Origin: an uncultured Caryophanales bacterium
Lineage (GTDB): Bacteria; Bacillota_I; Bacilli_A; RFN20; CAG-826
NCBI GenBank assembly: GCA_946403545.1
Contig: CAMJAG010000009.1
Location: forward strand, 1 to 18,551
Length of the DNA stretch: 18,551 nucleotides
Reading direction: 5' to 3'
The notes beneath the pieces were generated by a model. That model was not told where the DNA came from. It saw only the letters and a list, made by a program, of their open reading frames with translations, and did not search any database. A program made the translations under genes and the position numbers. Below, in pieces: positions 8,118-13,942 of this stretch. How positions within the stretch are numbered: the first letter of the stretch is position 1; each line of letters opens with the position of its first letter.

Positions 8118-8196
8118 AAATACTTTGTATTTAGCATTTTAGCAACATTTCTTTTTTGAAAAAGTAAATTCATACAAAGTACGAATTTCGATTATA
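8118..8196 (-). promoter_or_regulatory. Promoter and paired palindromes upstream of the 7036-8085 gene
   Basis: On the minus strand TATAAT (ATTATA at 8191-8196) is a good -10, placing the transcript start near 8184. Two palindromes share the core TACTTTGTA (minus sense). One, 8168-8186, is ATTC-g-TAC-TTT-GTA-t-GAAT, with one mismatch, at the predicted start. The other, 8118-8132, is AAATAC-TTT-GTATTT, perfect, ~35 bp before the ATG. The cores are also mutual inverted repeats (8121-8130 and 8172-8181, 10 bp). They could be two operator sites, or two arms of one mRNA hairpin in the leader. Confidence 0.5.
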
Positions 8197-8231
8197 TGTT
8201 AGAAATGCAATGGTTTTAGCATATAAACAGG

Positions 8232-8260
8232 TTGAAAATTAATTTTCATTTTGTTAATAT
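8232..8260 (+). promoter_or_regulatory. Promoter of tmRNA
   Basis: TTGAAA (8232-8237), a 17-bp spacer and TAATAT (8255-8260) with an extended -10 TG at 8252-8253. Transcription would start near 8267, about 15 nt before the mature tmRNA 5' end, which agrees with 5' trimming by RNase P. Confidence 0.75.
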
Positions 8261-8281
8261 CTTTTTGCTATAAAGCTAAAC

Positions 8282-8674
8282 GGGGTCGTAATGGATTCGA
8301 CAGGGATGTGCAAGGCTTTAACTGCAGCGGGGCGGCAACCCTAATAGCCAAAACAAAATAACTGACAACAGTTATATGAGAGCTCCTAGAGCTCAAGCTC
8401 TCTGCTTAGCATAAGCTACTCGACATAGAGATCCGACGCATCGCGCCGGGCAGAGCGTCTCCCAGGGTTTTCTCCTTTCACGCCTGGTCAAGATGTCATA
8501 CCAAAAGGATAGGGGACGAGAGTGGACTTGTTACTCCAACCGAAATTAAGTAAGTCTCGCGTAGTCTAGTGAGTCGATATACAAACCTACGTTAAATTAC
8601 CTAATATCGTCTAAGCTGTAGACGTTATTGAAGGGTCATCTCTGGACGCGGTTTCGATACCGCCGGCTCCACCA
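8282..8674 (+). ncRNA. ssrA: Transfer-messenger RNA (tmRNA, SsrA)
   Basis: tmRNA rescues ribosomes stalled on broken messages by adding a degradation tag (trans-translation with SmpB). The 5' end GGGGTCG and the signature ATGGATTCGACAGGG are present, and the 3' end reads GGACGCGG...CGGCTCCACCA with an encoded CCA. The acceptor stem GGGGTCG:CGGCTCC closes with two G-U pairs. At 393 nt the size is normal. The TTCGAT T-loop region seems one nucleotide shorter than in the E. coli and Bacillus RNAs as I remember them, leaving an imperfect T-stem junction. The tag reading frame is given separately. Confidence 0.96.
8364..8414 (+). other. tmRNA tag reading frame (proteolysis tag)
   Basis: Only one frame stays open to a stop here. 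After ATAACT, the same triplets that precede the resume codon in Bacillus subtilis ssrA as I recall it, the frame begins at GAC and ends at TAA (8412-8414). It encodes DNSYMRAPRAQALCLA, preceded in the cell by the non-encoded alanine. Known tags of many bacteria end in -LAA; this one ends -LCLA. The tag region also folds: GAGAGCT (8378-8384) pairs with AGCTCTC (8396-8402), matching the usual helix at the tag end. Confidence 0.7.
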
Positions 8675-8685
8675 AAATAGAAATT

Positions 8686-8711
8686 AGCACCTACTTTGTA
8701 GGTGTTTTTCT
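8686..8711 (+). terminator. Intrinsic terminator of tmRNA
   Basis: CACCTAC (8688-8694), loop TTT, GTAGGTG (8698-8704), then TTTTTCTTT. It begins 13 bp after the encoded CCA. Confidence 0.93.
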
Positions 8712-8729
8712 TTACTTATATCAAAATTA

Positions 8730-8758
8730 ACAAAATGTAAGATTTTTCTTACAAAATG
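8730..8758. promoter_or_regulatory. Operator-like repeats upstream of the XRE regulator
   Basis: TGTAAG (8736-8741) and CTTACA (8748-8753) form an inverted repeat with a 6-bp AT spacer. The same segment has direct repeats ACAAAATG at 8730-8737 and 8751-8758, exactly 21 bp (two helical turns) apart. This geometry suits a dimeric HTH protein, most simply autoregulation by the gene at 8831. A TACAAT (8798-8803) may be the -10; no good -35 is seen. Confidence 0.4.
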
Positions 8759-8830
8759 AGTTATATTTAGTTGGTAGATACATTTTATTAAGGAAAATAC
8801 AATGTTTTCTAGAAAGTGAGGAAAACATAA

Positions 8831-9715
8831 ATGCAATTTGAAAAGAATTTGTCTCTCCTTAGAAAGAAATGTGGTTTGTCTCAAGAAGAACTGGCGTTTG
8901 CAATTGATGTTACAAGACAAACAATTTATTCATGGGAAGCAGGATTAAATTATCCAAATATCGTTATGCTTAAAAAGATAGCGAACGCTTTAAATGTATC
9001 TACAGATGATTTACTTAATGGTTATGAAGTAAATAAACTACCAAATAAGTTAAAAGGATTAAAACTTACTTATGTAAAGCCACATAAAGGCGAAGTTAAA
9101 TATGAAGAACTACCTAACTGGTTTATTAAACTAAAACCAGATGAAGAAATATGTTGGGCTTTATATGACAAACAAGAAAAAGATTTAGTTAGAGATTATT
9201 CTTATCGTATTTTCACTAAAGGAAAAGTATTAATCCATCACTTAGAAGGAATAGAAATAGAAGTTAAAGAGTATTCTCCAGACTTTTCTTCTACAAGAAT
9301 GTATAACCAATATGTTTCAGTTAAAGAAAACGGTTCTGCTTGGTTAGGTGAATCCTATTACAAAGATGGTCAAAAGATAATTAAGACATATAAAGACCAA
9401 GATTTCTTAGATGACTGGGGTATAGGTGGTCACTTTGTTTATACAAAAATGAAATATAACGAAGCGGAAGACTACATTTTGGAATATGAAGGTAAGAAAC
9501 ATAAAGTTATTAAGATTTCCTACTATGATCCTGATGGTAGTGACGATTATAAACGAGCATACTTTGAAGTATTCTTAAACCAAGATTTTGAATCTCTAGT
9601 TTGGAGAAGATATACAAAAGTTTCTATGAAAGATAAATTTTCAAAAGAAGTCATTAAGATTAATAATTGCGAGTATGATATGGACTACTACGCGATAACA
9701 TCTAGATTGGTTTAA
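8831..9715 (+). CDS. XRE-family transcriptional regulator with unknown C-terminal domain
   Basis: Residues ~5-60 are a Cro/C1-type helix-turn-helix: LSQEELAFAIDVTRQTIYSW (16-35) then PNIVMLKKIANALNVSTDDL. Such proteins bind operator DNA as dimers. Residues ~75-294 form a separate soluble domain rich in aromatic and charged residues (EICWALYDKQEKD, ENGSAWLGESYYKDG, YYDPDGSDDYKRAYFEVFL) that I do not recognise. It looks beta-rich and could sense a ligand or partner. GTGAGG gives the ribosome binding site. The gene is monocistronic, with a terminator on its 3' side; candidate operator repeats lie ~75-100 bp upstream. Its target genes are not evident. Confidence 0.88.
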   Translation: MQFEKNLSLLRKKCGLSQEELAFAIDVTRQTIYSWEAGLNYPNIVMLKKIANALNVSTDDLLNGYEVNKLPNKLKGLKLTYVKPHKGEVKYEELPNWFIKLKPDEEICWALYDKQEKDLVRDYSYRIFTKGKVLIHHLEGIEIEVKEYSPDFSSTRMYNQYVSVKENGSAWLGESYYKDGQKIIKTYKDQDFLDDWGIGGHFVYTKMKYNEAEDYILEYEGKKHKVIKISYYDPDGSDDYKRAYFEVFLNQDFESLVWRRYTKVSMKDKFSKEVIKINNCEYDMDYYAITSRLV

Positions 9716-9731
9716 TAGAAAATTTATCAAT

Positions 9732-9760
9732 AAAAAAGCCGCTTTTTACAGCGGTTTTTC
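9732..9760. terminator. Bidirectional intrinsic terminator
   Basis: AAGCCGCT (9736-9743) pairs with AGCGGTTT (9750-9757) around TTTTAC, with A-runs before and T-runs after. It separates the convergent XRE gene and the ABC ATPase gene. Confidence 0.92.
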
Positions 9761-9762
9761 TA

Positions 9763-10767
9763 TTATTCGATATTGTTTTGGACTTGGAATAGATTGTATA
9801 AATCGTTAACTTGCATTTTTGCTTTTTCTTCTCCAGAAATATCTAGAACGATTTTTCCATGAGCGAACATAATTAAACGATTTCCGTATTTAAGTGCATC
9901 TGCCATGTTATGAGTAATCATAAGAGCAGTCATTTTGCTTTCATGAACAATCTTGTCAGTAATCTCTAAAACTTTCTTTGCTGTTTTAGGATCTAGTGCA
10001 GCGGTGTGTTCATCTAGTAAAAGAATTGGTTTAGTAACATCGAACTTACGAACTTCACTATCAAATGTTTCATATGCTTGTTTTAATTGTTCTTTTCTTT
10101 GTTGGGAGGTTAGCGATTTGTCATTTTTGATAGCGAGTTTAGCTTTTAAGTATTTATCTTTGGCTAATTTATAACCTGTTTCTACCTCTTCTTTTGCTTT
10201 ATGTTTATCGCCTTCTGCGAAGTAGACATATTCTTTTCTGATTCTATTATGACTTGGAAGATTTCTCATAGTAGCCATTAACAAAGTTAATGCTTGTCTT
10301 TGACCACCAGACATAGTACCAACTTTCTTGTTGAGTTTTTCTTCAATTCCTAAGTCGAACTTTTTAAGTTCATTAATGAAATATTCTTTTTCTTGTTTGG
10401 AGAAGCCCCATTTAAATGGTGAATGAACTTTACCTTTTCTATATGCGACTTCTAAGTTTTCAAGGACAGACATTTCTGTAGCAGTACCCATCATAGGATC
10501 TTGGAAGACTCTTCCATAGTATCTAGCGCGTTCATGTTCGTTCATGTGAGTGATGTCCGCACCATTAAGGAAGATTTGTCCTCTATCTGGCATCATTGCA
10601 CCAGTAATGATATTCATAGTAGTGGATTTACCAGAACCATTTGTACCGATAATAGTGACAAATTCGCCTTCTTCGATAGTTAATGAAACGTCATCAAGAG
10701 CTACAACTAAATCTTCAGGATTACCAGTGGTATTGAATTCTTTGTGGATGTTTTTAAGTACCAGCAT
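9763..10767 (-). CDS. ABC importer ATPase (TrpZ-like) with an insertion before Walker B
   Basis: The protein energises the importer encoded with the next two genes. Motifs seen: Walker A GTNGSGKS (41-48), Q-loop Gln89 in VFQDP, signature SGGQRQ (153-158), Walker B ILLLDE (248-253), D-loop AALDP (256-260) and H-loop His286 in ITHNMADAL. In relatives the signature is followed by Walker B within about 20 residues. Here some 75 extra residues (~168-245) intervene; they are Lys/Glu-rich and predicted helical (KHKAKEEVETGYKLAKDKYL...). This raises the length to 334 aa against the usual ~250-265. The frame is open and ungapped through the insertion. A GGAGG ribosome binding site lies in the permease end, and the permease stop is 2 bp upstream. 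Confidence 0.93.
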   Translation of the reverse strand: MLVLKNIHKEFNTTGNPEDLVVALDDVSLTIEEGEFVTIIGTNGSGKSTTMNIITGAMMPDRGQIFLNGADITHMNEHERARYYGRVFQDPMMGTATEMSVLENLEVAYRKGKVHSPFKWGFSKQEKEYFINELKKFDLGIEEKLNKKVGTMSGGQRQALTLLMATMRNLPSHNRIRKEYVYFAEGDKHKAKEEVETGYKLAKDKYLKAKLAIKNDKSLTSQQRKEQLKQAYETFDSEVRKFDVTKPILLLDEHTAALDPKTAKKVLEITDKIVHESKMTALMITHNMADALKYGNRLIMFAHGKIVLDISGEEKAKMQVNDLYNLFQVQNNIE

Positions 10768-10769
10768 AA

Positions 10770-11708
10770 CTATTTGACCTCCACAGTTTTCTTCTTAAAG
10801 ATTTTATTCCATAACTTCATGATTCCCTCTTTAATCATAGGTAGACATAAAGCGAGAACGATTAATACTGCATAGAGAATCTTTGATAATTCTGAAGGCA
10901 TATGGAATACGAATGTTGCTAAGGAAATAATTGTGAAATACACAATAGAACCCAAGCAAATTGATATCAATGAGTTCTTAAATGAACGTTTTCCAAATAC
11001 TGTTTCACCAATAAGAATACTTGCAAGACCTACAACTAAGTAACCAGTAGCACTAGCGGTATTCATACTTGCTTCAATTTGACAAATAAGAGCACCTGCT
11101 AAACCGATTAATGAGTTAGAAATTGTTGTACATGCAATAGTAGTGACAGTAGTGTTAATACCTTGAGCTTTTGCCATTCTTTCGTTAATACCAGTAGCTC
11201 TGATTGCCATACCATATTCTGTTCCGAAGAAGAAATAGATAACAAATATCATTAATATGACAATAGCGGAAGTCACTATTGGTATTTGCCAGCCTTTAAA
11301 AATAGAAGCTGGTAGGAATGAGAATATTGTTTTTTGATCTGTTAAAGTGACTAATGAAGTAAATCTAAATGGAGTTTTGCTAAAACCAAGGATTAATAAC
11401 GCTAAAGATGCGCTAGCGGTCATTGTAATAATACCGCTTAATAACTTTGGAATTTTTAGCAATCTATTTAAGCAACCTGTTATGAACCCACAAGCTCCAC
11501 CAACTAACATGCCACATATAGTAGCGATAGGAGCAGGAACTCCATTGAATAACATAACAACACAAGTTGATCCACCTAAAAGCAAGCTTCCTTCTGCTGT
11601 CATATCAGCAAAATCAAGAATTCTGAATGTTAAGAAAACACCAATTGCTAGCAAGCAACATGGCAATCCAGAACTTAAAACTAGTCTTATTAGGTTTAAA
11701 ATATCCAT
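10770..11708 (-). CDS. ABC importer permease (BPD_transp_2 / TrpY-like)
   Basis: The product is a polytopic membrane protein of about eight to nine hydrophobic segments. The N-terminal pattern LTFRILDFADMTAEGSLLLGG (26-46) is characteristic of BPD_transp_2 permeases that pair with PF04392-type binding proteins. The cytoplasmic loop GMAIRATGINERMAKAQGIN (~165-184) matches the ATPase-contact loop of this family. The C-terminus is basic (KLWNKIFKKKTVEVK). It starts 3 bp after the binding-protein gene and has only a weak ribosome binding site of its own, so translational coupling is likely. Confidence 0.93.
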   Translation of the reverse strand: MDILNLIRLVLSSGLPCCLLAIGVFLTFRILDFADMTAEGSLLLGGSTCVVMLFNGVPAPIATICGMLVGGACGFITGCLNRLLKIPKLLSGIITMTASASLALLILGFSKTPFRFTSLVTLTDQKTIFSFLPASIFKGWQIPIVTSAIVILMIFVIYFFFGTEYGMAIRATGINERMAKAQGINTTVTTIACTTISNSLIGLAGALICQIEASMNTASATGYLVVGLASILIGETVFGKRSFKNSLISICLGSIVYFTIISLATFVFHMPSELSKILYAVLIVLALCLPMIKEGIMKLWNKIFKKKTVEVK

Positions 11709-11711
11709 TTG

Positions 11712-12695
11712 TTATTTTGCTTCTTTCCAAGTAAATTCTGATGGTAAATCAGCAACAGAGAATCCACTAGCTTCTAAGTTTGCCTTGTTGTATAAGTATG
11801 AACAAGTATCAACTGTTGGATAGAAGACTGGGATATCTTTGATAGCGTCGCCTTTTAGTATTTTACATGCTAATTCTGCAGTTTTAAATCCTAAATCGTA
11901 GTAAGAAATAGAAATTGTAAGGTGAGCGCCTGAGAGCATGCCTTCTTCACCAACGATTACTAATGTCTTATTAGCGCCTAAACCTTCTTTAACTTTACCG
12001 ATGTTGTTAGCAACTGTATTATCTGTTGGAATCCAAATTGCATCAACTTTTGTTGCTAAATCAGCGATATCCATCTTGATACTATTTGCATCAACACATG
12101 TTTTTTCTGTAACTGTTAAACCTTCACTTGCAGCGACAGCCTTAGCTAATTCTGCTTGTGCTTGAGAGTTTTGTTCGTTAGCGCAGTAGTAAATACCAAG
12201 ATTTGCAGCGCCAGAATTCATTTTCTTAACTAATTTAATTTGGTTATCTAATGCTTCTGATGGTTGTAAATCACTTGTTCCAGTAATGTAACCTTCTGGT
12301 GCATCTTTGTTAGTTAATAAACCAGCACCGACTGGATCTGTTGTAGCAGTGAATAATAATGGTGTAGTAGAACCAATTGCTTCTTGTGCTGCTTTCATTG
12401 CAGTTGCGCATGGAGTAGCAATAGCTAAATTGAGTTTGTGGTTCTTAGCTGCCAAACCTTTTGCTAATGTTGCATTAGCTGGAGCGTCAGCTTGTGCGTT
12501 TTGGTAATCAATCTTTAAGTTACCGAAACCACCTTCTTTTAAACCATCGATAAAGCCTTTTCTGGCGTTATCAAGTGCATCGAATGCGCCGTATTGGAGA
12601 ATACCAATATCAGTTTTTCCATTGTCACATGCTACTAATCCGATAGCAGCAGGTGCCATGAGTGTGCAAAGCATTAATAATTTTGTCTTTTTCAT
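11712..12695 (-). CDS. ABC importer substrate-binding lipoprotein (PF04392, TrpX-like)
   Basis: A signal peptide ends in the lipobox GLVAC (Cys23), so the protein is lipid-anchored outside the membrane. The mature part has the two-lobed pattern of ABC_sub_bind proteins: DIGILQYGAFDALDNARKGF at the start, then NAQADAPANATLAKGLAAKN, IATPCATAMKAA, LLFTATTDPVGAGLL, GTSDLQPSEALDNQIKL, VDAIWIPTDNTVANN and ISYYDLGFKTAELA. Relatives are annotated as tryptophan importers (TrpX) because they are often controlled by Trp T-boxes. Here the leader has Tyr/Phe codons and no Trp codon, so I infer tyrosine and/or phenylalanine. The ribosome binding site GGGAGGT lies directly after the attenuator terminator. 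Confidence 0.94.
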   Translation of the reverse strand: MKKTKLLMLCTLMAPAAIGLVACDNGKTDIGILQYGAFDALDNARKGFIDGLKEGGFGNLKIDYQNAQADAPANATLAKGLAAKNHKLNLAIATPCATAMKAAQEAIGSTTPLLFTATTDPVGAGLLTNKDAPEGYITGTSDLQPSEALDNQIKLVKKMNSGAANLGIYYCANEQNSQAQAELAKAVAASEGLTVTEKTCVDANSIKMDIADLATKVDAIWIPTDNTVANNIGKVKEGLGANKTLVIVGEEGMLSGAHLTISISYYDLGFKTAELACKILKGDAIKDIPVFYPTVDTCSYLYNKANLEASGFSVADLPSEFTWKEAK

Positions 12696-12711
12696 AATTT
12701 AGACCTCCCTG

Positions 12712-12744
12712 AAATAAAAAGTTTGGTGTCATTCAGCACCAAAC
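12712..12744 (-). terminator. Attenuator terminator in the ABC importer leader
   Basis: On the minus strand GTTTGGTG (12744-12737) pairs with CACCAAAC (12728-12721) around CTGAATGA, followed by TTTTTATTT. It sits just upstream of the GGGAGG site of the binding-protein gene, so it must be read through for the operon to be expressed. Confidence 0.9.
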
Positions 12745-12802
12745 ATTTAATTCCTTTTCGTTTTCTTTTGCTCGGTGCTAATTTGATTTAATCAATAACA
12801 CC
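12733..12802 (-). promoter_or_regulatory. Antiterminator and competing hairpin of the attenuator
   Basis: On the minus strand TTAGCACC (12781-12774) can pair over 8 bp with GGTGCTGA (12740-12733), which includes the 5' arm of the terminator; this is the antiterminator. The same TAGCACC (12780-12774) can instead pair over 7 bp with GGTGTTA (12802-12796), a hairpin extended by TTGAT/ATCAA, which would leave the terminator free. Just upstream TAGCTAT (12809-12803) is complementary to ATAGCTA (12854-12848), located in Tyr-Ser-Tyr codons of the leader peptide. These alternatives form the switch; which state dominates needs folding calculation. Confidence 0.75.
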
Positions 12803-12822
12803 ATAGCTAAATAGCCAAGATC

Positions 12823-12882
12823 TTATCGATTTCCTCTTGAATAATAATAGCTATAAAAGTAAAAGAACTTTGCGTTTTTCAT
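12823..12882 (-). CDS. Tyr/Phe-rich leader peptide of the ABC importer operon (19 aa)
   Basis: The short ORF runs from ATG (12882-12880) to TAA (12825-12823) and encodes MKNAKFFYFYSYYYSRGNR. Residues 6-14 are Phe/Tyr except for one Ser: three Phe and five Tyr codons, four of the Tyr codons being TAT. There is no Trp codon. It starts ~13 nt after a TATAGT -10 box and lacks a Shine-Dalgarno site, so it would be translated from a near-leaderless end, as seems true of several other genes here. The arrangement is that of the trp, phe and his leader peptides: ribosome stalling at the aromatic codons when the charged tRNA is scarce would bias folding of the downstream hairpins. Confidence 0.8.
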   Translation of the reverse strand: MKNAKFFYFYSYYYSRGNR

Positions 12883-12895
12883 ATTTATGGTATCT

Positions 12896-12924
12896 ACTAT
12901 AGACTCAAAAAAGGTTAAAGTAAA
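12896..12924 (-). promoter_or_regulatory. Promoter of the ABC importer operon
   Basis: On the minus strand TTTACT (12924-12919), a 17-bp spacer and TATAGT (12901-12896). The predicted transcript start is about 12889, leaving ~185 nt of leader before the binding-protein start and only ~6 nt before the leader-peptide ATG. Confidence 0.7.
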
Positions 12925-13030
12925 CAAAAAATAATAATTATATGCATATTTTATAAAGGAAAATATTCATTTGGACGTTTCTAAACAAGATAATTTACCG
13001 CTGATTAATTAATTAATCCTTTTATCTTTT

Positions 13031-13047
13031 TATAAAATATGTAAAAT
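13031..13047 (+). promoter_or_regulatory. Probable -10 region of degV
   Basis: TATAAAATATGTAAAAT offers -10 candidates at 13031-13036 and 13042-13047. From the second, transcription would begin 1-3 nt before ATG 13056. An AGAGG (13050-13054) is only 1 bp from the ATG, too near to be an ordinary Shine-Dalgarno site, so a leaderless start is possible. No clear -35 is seen. Confidence 0.4.
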
Positions 13048-13055
13048 ATAGAGGT

Positions 13056-13913
13056 ATGAAAATTGCGATTACTACTGAAACAACATGCGATTTATCACCA
13101 GAACAAATCGCACAAAATGATATAAAAGTATTACCACTAACAGTCATCTTAGGTGACAAAGCAGGTCTTGATGGTATTGATATTACACCTCAAGATATCT
13201 TTGATTATGCTGAAACACATAAAGATCTTCCAAGAACTAGCGCTATTAACGAATTCACATATGAAGAATTCTTCAAAGGTGTATTAAAAGATTATGATGG
13301 AATTATCCATATCGCATTATCTTCTGGATTATCTTCATCTTGTGAAAACGCAATCAATGTTTCAAAAAAATTGAAAAATGTTCACGTTGTTGATTCTTTA
13401 AACCTTTCTACAGGTATTGGGCTTCAAGTCTTATATGCATGTAGATTAAGAGACAAAGGATTTGCTCCTGAAGAAATCGTTAAGAGATTAGAAGCAAGAA
13501 GAAATAAAGTTCAAGCAAGCTTCTTTGTAAACACTATTGATTATCTTTATAAAGGTGGAAGATGTTCTAAGTTAGCAGCATTCGGTGCTGTAGTTCTTAG
13601 AATTAAACCTCAAATCTTAGTTAAAGAAGATGGAAAGATGGTTCCAGGAAGTAAATACTTTGGAAGAAAGACTCAAGCTTGTAAAGCTTATTGTGAAGAT
13701 GTTCTTAAGACGTTCAACAATCCAGACAAATCTATTATCTTTATTACACATACACACGCTAACGAAGAAGTCGTTGAAGTTGCACGTAACATTCTAAAAG
13801 AAAGAGGATTCCCAAATATCGTGGAAACCTACGCAGGTGCAACAATCACTAGCCACTGTGGTCAAGGTACATTAGGTATCCTTTACTATAATGATGGTGG
13901 AGTTGAAGATTAA
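13056..13913 (+). CDS. DegV family fatty-acid-binding protein (FakB-like)
   Basis: DegV proteins bind a fatty acid and, as FakB, present it to the kinase FakA for phosphorylation before phospholipid synthesis. Motifs seen: the N-terminal ITTETTCDLSPEQ (5-17), lipid head-group region TSAIN (61-65), HIALSSGLSSSCENA (85-99), VVDSLNLSTGIGLQV (111-125) and FFVNTIDYLYKGGRCSK (156-172), where family members have the conserved KGGRIS. The C-terminal THTHANEE and ITSHCGQGTLGILY (~265-278) close the EDD fold. At 285 aa it is full length. It is monocistronic and ends at a terminator. The bound acyl chain cannot be read from sequence. Confidence 0.95.
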   Translation: MKIAITTETTCDLSPEQIAQNDIKVLPLTVILGDKAGLDGIDITPQDIFDYAETHKDLPRTSAINEFTYEEFFKGVLKDYDGIIHIALSSGLSSSCENAINVSKKLKNVHVVDSLNLSTGIGLQVLYACRLRDKGFAPEEIVKRLEARRNKVQASFFVNTIDYLYKGGRCSKLAAFGAVVLRIKPQILVKEDGKMVPGSKYFGRKTQACKAYCEDVLKTFNNPDKSIIFITHTHANEEVVEVARNILKERGFPNIVETYAGATITSHCGQGTLGILYYNDGGVED

Positions 13914-13916
13914 TTG

Positions 13917-13942
13917 AAAAAAGCCGCAAATCGCGGCTTTTC
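13917..13942. terminator. Bidirectional intrinsic terminator
   Basis: AAAAGCCGC (up to 13927) pairs with GCGGCTTTT (13933-13941) around AAATC. It separates degV from the convergent glycosyltransferase gene, whose stop codon lies at 13943-13945. Confidence 0.92.

Noticed and set aside
8688..8704. Third copy of the TACTTTGTA palindrome
   Set aside because: The core occurs in the tmRNA terminator hairpin CACCTAC-TTT-GTAGGTG, where RNA folding explains it. It also warns that this core can arise by chance in AT-rich hairpins.
11347..11823. 158-aa plus-strand open frame opposite the importer genes
   Set aside because: It is antisense to the permease and binding-protein genes, spans their junction, has no ribosome binding site and has shadow-type composition. 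The same applies to the open frames at 686-1048, 10550-10777, 11938-12165 and 18213-18506.
12860..12880. c-di-GMP-I (GEMM) riboswitch because of ACGCAAAG
   Set aside because: The motif alone matches; the paired GGTAGC/GGGTTACC-type blocks do not follow. The bases are codons 3-5 of the leader peptide.
12712..12888. T-box riboswitch in the importer leader
   Set aside because: The leader has a terminator and antiterminator, but the conserved T-box (AGGGTGG-ACCGCG) and Stem I signature elements are missing, and the leader is too short for a full T-box. AGTA near its start is part of the -10 region.
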